Below, in pieces: positions 1 through 10,947 of a DNA stretch of 64,000 nt. The notes below the pieces were generated by a model. That model saw only the letters and a list, made by a program, of their open reading frames with translations, made no database searches and had not been told where the DNA came from. The DNA is from Ptychodera flava (taxonomy: Eukaryota; Hemichordata; Enteropneusta; Ptychoderidae): assembly GCF_041260155.1 (NCBI RefSeq), contig NC_091935.1, forward strand, positions 38,183,393 through 38,247,392, given 5' to 3'. Positions within the stretch are counted from its first letter, which is position 1. Every line of letters begins with the position of its first letter. Made by a program: the position numbers and the translations under genes.

Positions 1-1246
1 ATTGGCCGCCGATGGAGTCAAGCTTGAAAACTATTATGTAACACCAGTGTGTTCCCCGACAAGGTCTGTACTTATGACAGGACGTTACCAGGTAAATTAC
101 ACTTGCATGTTCCAACGGCGCAAAAGGATCTTTGGACTATTTTCGATGATAGACGACAATCGAATAACACTTTTGTCGAACGTTATTTAAGCAACGTATT
201 ATGATAACAACATGTAACATAACTAACATAATACATTAATGTTAAACATAGCACAAATGTATATATCACTTTTGATAATGGTTTTGACACTGTAAGTAAA
301 CGGCTGCTTTGTCACGTGAACAAAATATTTGTTTCTAGTCAGTGCCGGTCATCTCAGGACCTGTACTGCGCGTCATGTCTTTTTTTTGAGTTACGTACTC
401 ATCGCTACAGCTATCCTTGATATCCCTGTTTTGCATGTCTAAATATGCTAAAAAGAAAACGGAAGTATTTTGCAGCCAGTAATAAAAGCCAATAACTTAT
501 GTATCAATAGTGACAAACCAGCATTGTTAGGAATAAAAAAGGGAAAAAAAGAAAATCGCATCATTGCTTTACTTTTGCTGAATGTTTATGACTAGGAACA
601 ATTCTTTTTGCCTAAAGCTTTGCTAATAATTACTGAGTTCTCGATTATTATCGTTTCATTCACACAGACAAAGATTAAAGTCCACAAGGGTGCTATATCG
701 CTCAATACAGACACCCTTTTTCACCTCCAACAATGTGTTTCCCCAAACCCATCTGTACGTTTTATGTGTGATAGTTTTCAATGGAGCCTTCTCAATAGTG
801 ATATACACGAAAGGGCTTCACATCTGCAAACGTCAGCAGCATTTATAAATAAATGTAAGGCGCAGAAATGCTAAACCATTTCAAATATATATTGTTGACA
901 CTTAGCAAAACATCAGAGTAAGTCAAATTTAACTATAGAATCATCTTGAAAATAGATCATAAGGTGCTTTCTGTAAACACTAAATGGCGCTGTACAGCTT
1001 TATATGATCGAACTGGTGATTATGTGATTCTTTACTTTGATACTCAGAGCAAGAAATCCCTACCTGCCAGTAAAATTAGTCATTCTACATTAAATTTCAT
1101 TCTACCAATCCACATACATACACATACATACATACATACATACATACATACATACATACATACATACATACATACATACATGCATGCATGCATGCATGCA
1201 TGCACGCACGCACGCACGCACGCACGAACACACACATACATACATA
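1..1246. repeat. tandem segmental duplication, copy 1 (partner 1753-2998)
   Basis: Bases 1-1246 align with 1753-2998 at a 1752-base offset with only scattered substitutions and small indels. The unit covers exon 1 and the 5' half of intron 1, up to the CATA/CATG/CACG microsatellite. The alignment ends inside that microsatellite, which suggests unequal exchange or slippage there made the junction. Nothing gene-like is visible in 92-1117 apart from this duplicated intron sequence. Confidence 0.85.
2..91 (+). CDS. arylsulfatase B-like exon 1, truncated by window start
   Basis: This is the 3' part of a sulfatase first exon. It starts inside [15 protein letters not shown] and runs through the formylglycine signature [14 protein letters not shown] to a CAG|gtaaat donor in phase 0. 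It matches the second exon 1 at 1754-1843 almost base for base; the one difference seen (ACA/ACG, both Thr) is silent. No exon 2 follows before the next exon 1, so it is either an alternative first exon of gene 1, with its own promoter to the left of the window, or an orphan left by a tandem duplication. The intact reading frame and splice donor are seen; use in a transcript is inference. Confidence 0.8.
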
Positions 1247-1250
1247 CATA
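1117..1250. repeat. compound (CATA)n(CATG)n(CACG)n microsatellite
   Basis: Uninterrupted tetranucleotide runs change in order from CATA to CATG to CACG and back to CATA. The long Tyr/Ile/His or Cys/Met/Val open frames across it come from the repeat and are not genes. It marks the end of the duplicated block; 1251-1509 is unique sequence leading to the gene 1 promoter region. Confidence 0.95.
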
Positions 1251-1509
1251 TCACTACGTAAATACCCTTATTAGTTTTATTAATGCTACTTATTTACCCA
1301 AAGGCAAGTTAACCTTTGCCTAAAAGTTTAAATTAACGGCACCGAGTGCATTTCCGTCTTGCCTTTGCTTGGGACAAAATAAACTTATTCTCACTTTGAA
1401 TTAAGCAGAACCTTGAAATTTGACCTACAAACCTTTCAGAGAAAACATAGCATAACATTGTCGCTAGTAATGGGAAAGCGTTGGGTAACAGATTTATTTG
1501 AAATCCCCC

Positions 1510-1587
1510 TCAAGCTGATTCACAAAAGCGCAATATATTCAGACAGAAAAGGCGAAAGTCATCCATTCTGCGATTATCGCACACGCT
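1510..1587 (+). promoter_or_regulatory. conserved upstream block of gene 1, TATA-like CAATATATTC
   Basis: This stretch is shared with 15072-15155 upstream of gene 2. Both have CTCAAGCTGAT, CACAAAAGCG and CAATATATTC, then a TTATCGCAC..CGCTGA segment, ending about 10 bases before the start codon. The TATA-like motif lies 67 bases before the gene 1 ATG and 70 before the gene 2 ATG. Core promoter plus 5' leader is the simplest reading, but recent duplication alone could explain the similarity. Confidence 0.45.
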
Positions 1588-1597
1588 GAGCGATAGA

Positions 1598-3168
1598 ATG
1601 TTCGTTCTGATGTTTTGTTCGGTGTGCTTGCCAGTTTTCGCAGTAGGCTTCGCTAATCCGAAACCACACATTATTTTCATCCTTGCCGATGACCTTGGCT
1701 GGCACGATGTTGGTTACCACGATTCGATCATCGAAACGCCAAACATCGACCGATTGGCCGCCGATGGAGTCAAGCTTGAAAACTATTATGTAACACCAGT
1801 GTGTTCCCCGACGAGGTCTGTACTTATGACAGGACGTTACCAGGTAAATTACACTTGCATGTTCAAACGGTGCAAAAGGATCTTTGGACTTTTTCGATGA
1901 TAGACGAGAATCGAATAACACTTTTGTCGAACGTTATTTAAGCAACGTATTATTGATAACAACATGTAACATAACTAACATAATACATTAATGTTAAACA
2001 TAGCACAAATGTATGTATCACTTTTGATAATGGTTTTGACACTGTAAGTAAACGGCTGCTTTGTCACGTGAACAAAAGATTTGTTTCTAGTCAGTGCCGG
2101 TCATCTCAGGACCTGTACTGCGCGTCATGTCTTTTTTTTGAGTTACGTACTCATCGCTACAGCTATCCTTGATATCCCTGTTTTGCATGTCTAAATATGC
2201 TAAAAAGAAAACGGAAGTATTTTGCAGCCAGTAATAAAAGCCAATAACTTATGTATCAATAGTGACAAACCAGCATTGTTAGGAATAAAAAAGGGAAAAA
2301 AAGAAAATCGCATCATTGCTTTACTTTTGCTGAATGTTTATGACTAGGAACAATTCTTTTTGCCTAAAGCTTTGCTAATAATTACTGAGTTCTCGATTAT
2401 TATCGTTTCATTCACACAGACAAAGATCTAAGTCCACAAGCGTGCTATATCGCTCAATACAGACACCCTTTTTCACCTCCAACAATGTGTTTCCCCAAAC
2501 CCATCTGTACGTTTTATGTGTGATAGTTTTCAATGGAGCCTTCTCAATAGTGATATACACGAAAGGGCTTCACATCTGCAAAACGTCAGCAGCATTTATC
2601 AATAAATGTAAGGCGCAGAAATGCTAAACCATTTCAAATATCTATATTGTTGACACTTAGCAAAACATCAGAGTAAGTCAACTTTAACTATAGAATCATC
2701 TTGAAAATAGATCATGAGGTGCTTTCTGTAAATACTAAATGGCGCTGTACACTTTATATGATCGAACTGGTGATTATGTGATTCTTTACTTTGATACTCA
2801 GAGCAAGACATCCCTACCTGCCAGTAAAATTAGTCATTCTACATTAAATTTCATTCTACCAATCCACATACATACATACATACATACATACATACATACA
2901 TACATACATACATACATACATACATACATACATACATACATACATGCATACATGCATGCATGCATGCACGCACGCACGCACGCACGCACGCACACACACA
3001 CATACATACATACATACATACATACATACATACATACATACATACATACATACATACATACATACATGTACATACATACATACATACATACATACATACA
3101 TACATACATACATACATACATACATACATACATACATACATACATACATACATACATACATACATACA

Positions 3169-3199
<31 letters not shown>

Positions 3200-6100
3200 G
3201 TATATACATACGTACGTACGTAGGTACGTGCGTGCGTGCATGCATATACGTACGTACGTACATACATACGTACATACATGTATGTCTCAAACACAGAAGG
3301 CATATAATCCACCAAACTGCGTATCGCTGTTCAATGAGCACTATGATAAAAGAATACATGATGTTTAAAAAAACTCTGATGTCTACCAAAATGCTATTTG
3401 ATAACATAGAATTAATTTGATAACGTCTACAGACTCGCACAGGCATGCAACATCGTGTTCTCTGCGCCAACGAACCAAAATGTCTTCCATTGGACGAAGT
3501 TCTACTTCCACAGAAATTAAAAGAAAGTGGCTACGCTACCCATATGGTCGGGAAATGGCATCTTGGATTTTACAAGTGGGACTGCGTACCAAACCACAGG
3601 GGTTTTGATAGCTTTTTTGGTCAGTAACAATATCTATTTGTACCCCATTTTGAAAGTGCCAGTTTATTCATTTTCTTGGAAAAGGACATGATGTGTTGTG
3701 TGAAGGTTTTGATGATATCCAGAAAAGCACTCGATTACTGTAGTATGGGGTTTTCTTCGGTAGAAGATCTCCTAAATAACATATAATCAAAACGTTGTCG
3801 GCACATATGTCGGTACATTTGTATGTATTTGTATGAAACACGTTTGCTTGTCCTTGTCTCAGGTTTCTACCTAGCAGTTGGAGACTATTTCAATCACTCA
3901 AGAATTACTGGTGGACATTGGGGCTATGATCTCCGGGACAACGATAAAATGGTGGCAAAACAGTACGAAGGTGAATACTCAACCTTCTTGTTTGCCAGGA
4001 AGTCACAGGAAATCCTTTGGAATCACAATCCAGATGTCGTAAGTATTATTGTGATCCAATGTCTTGCCTAGAGTCTATATTGCATTCACTTCTTTTAAAT
4101 TACACAAGTCAACTACCTTAGCATGTTGGCATGTCTCCATTTAGTTATGTTTCAGTGTATGCAAGTTGTAAACGTTGTTATCAAAATACAGTCATCACAG
4201 TTATCATGTTTTCGTTCGACATGGAATGAGACCAATCAAGTGTTGCTGTTGAAAGTTACTCTTAGCTGAGGCTTGACTTTCCATGTCCCAAACCCTACAT
4301 GTTTAGTTGTTGATCTTTTTACAGGTATTAAGTATATTTACGGGTGTTCTTCATTGCATACCTAAAAATAATCGGAAACTGATCTATTAAAGGGACAAAG
4401 TCGCCCATTTTTGATGAATTTGTTTGATACGAGATGCTACTTATATTGTTTGACATGTTAAGAGATGCTGAATGAATGGGTGACACCCTGGTTTTAGACA
4501 CGATACATGAAGCCATCGCGAAAATGAATTAATGGTCATGACCATTAATTCATTTTCGCGCTGGTTTCATTTAATTTGTCTAAAACCAGGGTCGAATATA
4601 TGCATGGTCACCATTTCATTCAGCATCTCTTAACATGTCAAACAATATAAGTTGTATCTCGCAAACAGAATTCATGAAAAATGGGCGACTTTGTCCCTTT
4701 AATAGGCTATGTCATTCTTCCTTCTTTTTTTCCACAAGTACTATTTGCTGTTTTGTGTTTTAGCCCCTATTTCTATACCTGTCATTTCAAGCCGTTCACG
4801 GCCCTCTCCAAGTTCCAGCACAGTACTCCGACATATATCTCGGGAAGATAGAAGATGAGCACCGTAGACTGTACGCCGGCCAAACAACATGCATGGACGA
4901 AGCCATCGGTAAAGTCGTCGACACACTAGAGAAAACTGGTCTCTGGAAAAACAGTCTGATAGTGTTTTCGACAGGTTTGTGCCTTCTATCATGTTTGTTC
5001 ACACACTTATAGGCTGTTCTCTGTTTCGAATCCCCTTTCTTATCAAATAAAAAACATGAACTAACATCGAACTTTGTTGATATTAAACTCCTACGATAAA
5101 AAAGTTATCTATACCAATGGTTTTGAAATTTACACCCGTCGATAACTTTGTCGACCAGATAAGACATTGCTAAAAGACAGTGAGAATTACTTGCGCAGTG
5201 TCAAAATTCGCCTTGCATGATCACTTTTAGACTCGATGTAAATCAATGGTTAAGACTTTCAAATCACATTCTCCCGTTTTCACCATCTTTTTAACAAAAC
5301 TTGTGTCTCATTAAGTCTACTGCGCATACTCAACTGGACAGAGCCTAATGAAAAAGCAAATACATTCGCAAGTGATCACAGAAACATGAGAAGCTATTGC
5401 AAACAACGTTTATTATACTGACAAGCACTTAAAGCAAGGAGCCTGAACGAAATAGAGTCTTAGTTTTCAATAGAACCATTGTCAGGAGGTGGAATAACGT
5501 AGTTTATTTTTTGTTTCGACAACAGTGAAACAGTAATCTACTGCCAAAAAAACACGTGAATTTGTAGATTTAGAAAAGTAACAGCAAAGATCAAACTTGG
5601 GCGTTCGATTGAATCATGCGATAAAAACCATTCTCAAAACCCTGAGCATCAATAGCAATTGTTTCTACTTCAGACAATGGAGGGTCTTTAGGTCATGGAG
5701 GGAGTAACTGGCCATTGAGAGGTCAAAAAGGTACTCTTTTGGAAGGAGGCGTGAGGGGTGTTGCCTTCGTAAGTGGTCCTGTCCTGAAAGAAGTGTGAGA
5801 GGAACAGTTAACAGAGAACTTCTGTACGTTGGTGATTGGTTCCCAACGTTTGTACACCTGGCCGGCGGCACAACCAATGGTACAAAGCCATTAGATGGTC
5901 TAAACCAGTGGCAAACTATCAGGTATTTACTACACACAGTTTGTTACCTCATAAAGACTTTTTCCTCATCGGAACACCTGACGGGCTGATTAAGAAGCAG
6001 ACACGTTCAGACAGTTTGAAAGACTGGGAGTGAATTGTGTGAAAGATAAAGGACTGTTATAGATAGACAGAGAGAGCCTGTAAGAGAAACAGTGTGAATT

Positions 6101-6922
6101 TCTTCTGGAGAAGCAAGAATTAGTTCACGCCTTCTGTCTCTTCAAGACATAATTTGACTATCACGTATAAATGTCAGATACCTTATTTCCTAGTATCTTC
6201 ATTAATATTTGTCATCACATTTGCAGTCAGGATATGTCCTCACCAAGAAAGGAAATTTTGCACAACATAGACCATCTGGAGTCCAAACCACTTCATTTAA
6301 CAAGCGAACCATACCAGGACCTTTCTCTCTTCGATATACGTGTTTCAGCGTCTATAAGGATTGGCAACTGGAAACTTTTAACAGGAAAAAGAGGTAAACG
6401 TTGAACAAGACATACATACTACAGGAACCTTTCTTACAGTCTGGGGGAGTAACTAACCATGCTTAACTAAAACGATTTGAAGTATAAGATATTACTTACC
6501 CAGGATTACCAATGGCAAATGTCTGCAAAACAAAAACAACAGCTTATTAAAGAAGTCTCAGCCAACATTCTCCAATAATTGTAAAGATGTCTATCACCAA
6601 AAACCATTCTTGTGCAAGAAAGTCGTCCTGACTACCATTTACCTCCAATTTTTTTTTAACAGGAGCTAATTTTCAGACAAACCCTCCTGCACTCGGCTAC
6701 AGGAAGAGTAACATGGGACATGGTAACCTTGCGTTATTTAACATCAGAGATGATCCCGAGGAAGGAAAAGACTTAGTTAACTGCCGGCCAGATATTGTGC
6801 ACAGACTTCTAAAACGACTTCATTTCCATAATAACACTGTTGTGGTTCCAAGTCATTTAGAACGCCACAAAGAACGTTCTGATCCCATATTCCATGACAT
6901 GGCATGGTCTCCGTGGGGGTAA
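1598..6922 (+). CDS. arylsulfatase B-like gene 1 (seven exons, frameshift in exon 5)
   Basis: Exons by protein homology and GT-AG sites: 1598-1843, 3433-3619, 3863-4038, 4764-4974, 5674-5922, 6227-6393, 6663-6922. The product is a GalNAc-4-sulfatase (ARSB) family sulfatase, expected in the lysosome or outside the cell. The start [17 protein letters not shown] gives a signal peptide. Visible motifs are [22 protein letters not shown] (Cys69, formylglycine site), [21 protein letters not shown] and RGQK. Exon 5 is 249 bases where every paralogue has 250: one G is missing near 5792-5793 (AAAGAAGTGTGA against AAAGAAGGTGTGAGA in gene 2), so the frame stops after about residue 314 of 498. Downstream exons 6 and 7 are open and well conserved, so the lesion is recent, polymorphic or an assembly error. 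Introns 1 and 3 hold a microsatellite and a MITE. Confidence 0.85.
1753..2998. repeat. tandem segmental duplication, copy 2 (partner 1-1246)
   Basis: Second copy of the exon 1/intron 1 duplication. It spans the end of exon 1 and the first 1.15 kb of intron 1 of gene 1. The microsatellite at its right edge has expanded to about 420 bp here, against about 130 bp in copy 1. Confidence 0.85.
2866..3285. repeat. long (CATA)n compound microsatellite, intron 1 of gene 1
   Basis: About 420 bp of CATA repeats with CATG, CACG, CA and CGTA variants. The flanks (ATTTCATTCTACCAATCC on the left, TCTCAAACACAG on the right) match those of the intron 1 microsatellite of gene 2, so the repeat predates that gene duplication and has since changed length. 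All open frames across it are repeat artefacts. Confidence 0.95.
4391..4698. mobile_element. 308-bp palindromic fold-back MITE with TTAA flanks
   Basis: The element is nearly one long inverted repeat. It opens AGGGACAAAGTCGCCC and closes with the complement GGGCGACTTTGTCCCT, flanked on both sides by TTAA (4387-4390 and 4699-4702). The centre is a perfect 44-base palindrome around GGTCATGACC. TTAA target duplication is typical of piggyBac-type transposition, so it may be a non-autonomous piggyBac relative. It lies in intron 3 of gene 1 and is absent from the same intron of gene 2, so it arrived after that duplication or was cleanly lost there. Confidence 0.8.
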
Positions 6923-7209
6923 AACCCCAAGAGGGGATTAGCGCGAGGAGACTCTCGTTATCTTTGCAGATATGATTGGAAATGAATGTAATACGATGGT
7001 TCTTACAAAGTAATAATGTCTATAAGCGTAGACGTCTTAAACTGCAAAGTAGCCCGAAAAGTGCCAGTAGCTGTGCGATGAGCAGTTCTAAATCACTGCG
7101 GCAAGATAGTTGACAGTTGCAAATCTACATAAAATGAGAGATAGCATTATTGTTATGTTTCATGACATCTACTGGTGACGCTCTCTAACGCTGGTTACTC
7201 CTGAGGTTA

Positions 7210-7270
<61 letters not shown>

Positions 7271-7366
7271 CAGTCAGTCAGTCAGTCAGTCAGTCAGTCA
7301 GTCAGTCAGTCAGTCAGTCAGTCAGTCAGTCAGTCAGTCAGTCAGTAAGCAAGCAAGCAAGCAAGC

Positions 7367-7452
<86 letters not shown>

Positions 7453-10400
7453 CTAAGTTAGTAAGTAAGTGTTTCCTATTCTGATATATACCATAGATAT
7501 CCAATGAACAATATAGTGGCAAATTATTGAGTTGAAATGCGAATCCAATGCCGTTAAACACAGATATGAGACATAGCTAGTACGTCAGATCGGAAGAGGA
7601 CTTTTTAGAGAGTTTGGCTAGACAGCGTCACCTAAAGATGCCAGTGATATGACCTGTACTGCTGCTACTTGTACACATAATAGCTTACAAAAGGAGAAGA
7701 CTTTAGCGGGACAAGTTGCGCTTGGATCTTTCATTTGTTCCTTTTGAAAACTACAGGCAAAACCAACAAAAGTATACGATTTTGACATGGGCATCAAAGG
7801 CAACGCATAATTTCTGTCTTTCATTTTGTTTGAACCACGTTTGAACCTCCACGTGTACTTTATTAGCACTATTTGAACATAGCTGTGCAAGTCTTAGATT
7901 TATCCGATTTCGTTGTGGTCTAGCAGTACTGTTCTGACTTGTTAATGAATATTGACAAGTTTATTTGCTCTACAATTAAAATATGCATTTTTACGTCACA
8001 TGATATTTGGCCCTCTGCTGACTTCTAATTAATCAGAGAAACAGTGCTTTGGTATGACATATAGTTTGCTTCGTTAAAACAAAAATATCTATGGCCAATG
8101 AGTTTATTTTATGAAACGTAGTATATTGAATCGAAATGAAAATCAAAACGAAGTCTTAAACCATTGTCAATATCACCATTGTATTTATTGAATTTTTTAA
8201 GGCCTGTCTTCGATCCTTGCTTGTATTACTTCACATTTGCATTAATGTGTGTTAGACGGTGTTACAGAGATATTTTATCTCAGACAAAGGTTAATGAACC
8301 TAGCGGTCATCGACACCAGTAAAATGGTTAATTAAAACAACAAGATCTCAATTATAAGTCGATATGCATACAAATCATATTTTTAGACAAACGCACAATA
8401 ACGCTAATTCCATTTTACGAGGGTGTTTACGAAAGTCAGGACGAAAACAAGAACATGTGTCACAGTGAGGTTTGAATATCATTTGTATAATATATTAATT
8501 GTGACACTGACGTTTATGATTGGATGTATCATTTTATCTTTAATTCATGTCTATCGTATGATCCAAGCCACGCCTTAAAGATAACGTTTACAATCCCATC
8601 CTTAAACATACAACGAGCAGTCTGGGTTGCTAAAGGGAGAGATTGGAACATTGAGAGGGGAACACGGCGGACCCAAGACATTTAGACTATGGGAGAAGCG
8701 TATCTTGGGCGATGGCAACTGTCAAGCTTGTCTACAGGGAAATAAAGTCTATGTAGTACCAATGAACTCTAAACGTCTCGTGTAGTCAATACACTGAAGA
8801 TCCCCAGGTACCTCTCGGCAGGCCAAGGCGAGTTCAACATATAAACTCCCCTTTGAAAGAACGATTAGTAATCGAGTGGCCGTAGTTACTACTTTGAAGA
8901 AAAAACTTATAGTAACAACGGTACTCCGTTACAATGAAAACCAGCTGTCAGGAGTAGATAAGAGTACAGCTTGATTCTGACTCAGCTGCTATATCATGTG
9001 ACATGGGGCAGTATAGCAGTGTTATGCTTTTATCTATAGTGTACAAGAGTATACTCCCCTGTGTGTGTTTTATTACGGGTGAATATATAGTCATTTGATC
9101 AGTGCATCTACAGCGAAACAAGTTATCAAAGCACTTATACAAGTTTGATAACATTTAAATCAATTTCATCATCATCTATTCTCGGGCTGTTTTCACTGCA
9201 AACTTCCATTATATTTTATTTGTGATATTATATTTAAAATTTATATATAAACAATGACATTGCGTTCAAAACGCATTATGTCGGGTAGGTTGATGCTTTG
9301 TCTTCTAACGCACTTTAAGGAGAAGAATATAAAAATGCACTTGTTTTGCTAAGCAAACATTACAAAAAAGCCACAAAATCTTACAGTGATGTCTTAGCCA
9401 CAAAACCATTTTCTCGACCATAATAACAGGTAATTATTTTAGCACGATCTTGTAATTTGACTATTCTGCTCTTATACATAAATTATTCAACTATTTCTAA
9501 CGACAATTATCATAAGTACTACACAGTATTGATTTCAAGTCAGAGGCAGTGTCGGGGGAAAATGGATCTACAGTCACTTTATGGGACCACTTCGTTGTTG
9601 TAAACATTAATGTTGTAAAAATGCAGATATTGCTGAAATAGGTAGACTCGTACAAATGTCGTTTTATTCGCTTCTGTAATTTTAGATATTCGTTGAAATG
9701 TAAAATTTAGGTCATAAAGCATCGAGTGAGAGGATGGCTATCTGACAGAAGGTAGGACACGTGCATTGCAATATCTATTTTCTGAACTTATGAATACTAG
9801 TAAATTTTGGAACTTATCAAGAATCAAATACGTTGTGAATATGTTGTCGTGTTTAAAAGAAAATGGAGGTCTCGGTCCATCAACAAATCCCATGAACAGA
9901 TCATTGCTATGTCAGAAACCTTTATCAAACATTGAGGAGCGCTGTAGTGGTGATATCTTGAATATCACCCAAAATTAAGAAAAAGGCTACATTTTGAGGT
10001 CAATTGAATGATATTCGAAGACGACAGCTTTTCCGGATCAGATGTTGAAATGAAAAAATATTACTGAAACAAGAAGCATAGGTGATGATACCGCTCTTCG
10101 GTGTTTTCCTTTAACGCCCTAATATCTGCGAAATAAACCGATTTCAAAATATCCTCCGTTTTCCAAGAGTTTTCTTTGAAAAAGACTCATTAAAGACTGA
10201 GAATGTGTATAACATTGTCATAAGTGTCGAAAGTGGCATGTAAATTCACATTTTTAACATCATTTTAGATTTCCCGCCATTTTCAGACAGAGAAGATAAA
10301 AATTACAACAACGAATTGTTGGCCATCATTTGTTGTGCATTCAAGTAATGCCATCATTTTTGTTTCTGGTATGATCACGATGGGTATGTGCAGGAAATAC

Positions 10401-10947
10401 TGTTTATTTTGTACTTTTCCGTGGGGGCGCCAATTTATGGGTGCGGCACCCTATTATTATTTTGCCTGTTAAAACGTGTAGGCATGGTTCAAATCAGCGA
10501 GCAAATACACGTCCTTCAATTAGCACATTTACTGGGCCCAACTTCGGTTTGAAAATAAAATAATGAAAAAAATATATGAAATCGCAGCTATTGGGGCTTT
10601 AAAGACAACAATTCAATAATTGAAAATACCTGATTCTGTCTGTCATTGGATTGTACGTTTATAAAACACGTATAATGTTTACCATTTTAAATTTAAAACA
10701 CTTTATGACTTTTGAACTATAAAAGTAGTGAACGAGTGCAGAAGAAATTGAGCTCCATAATTTCACAAATGCAAAATTTTCGACAATTTGAACATATAAA
10801 CTATTCGGAAATAATTGAGCTGGCCAGAAGTTCAGTAAAATATCATATTTCAATGACAAAACGTTCAAACAATAAGCCCTTAAAATTTACATTTGGGTGT
10901 TTTGTCTTTTATCTGCCTGTGTGAGTTAGGTCTTCCCTAGGAATATC
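6923..10947. other. intergenic, shared downstream block of genes 1 and 2
   Basis: No gene is supported here. From about 7480 on, the sequence aligns in segments with 20050-22690 downstream of gene 2, so both genes were duplicated together with kilobases of 3' flank. Relative to the gene 2 copy, 8263-8920 looks like a roughly 660-bp insertion, between CGGT and a second CGGTACTCCGTTACAA. Short open frames in this block are not conserved between the two copies. Confidence 0.7.
7213..7470. repeat. (GTAA)n(GTCA)n(AGCA)n microsatellite
   Basis: Blocks of GTAA, GTCA, AGCA and again GTAA. It is absent at the corresponding place downstream of gene 2. Confidence 0.95.

Noticed and set aside
2739-3470. 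Long open frames of Tyr-Ile-His-Thr or Met-Tyr-Val-Cys repeats on both strands, also at 16077-16471, 40465-40759 and 58138-58544
   Set aside because: They are translations of (CATA)n or (TGTA)n microsatellites with no start context, domain or conserved protein sequence.
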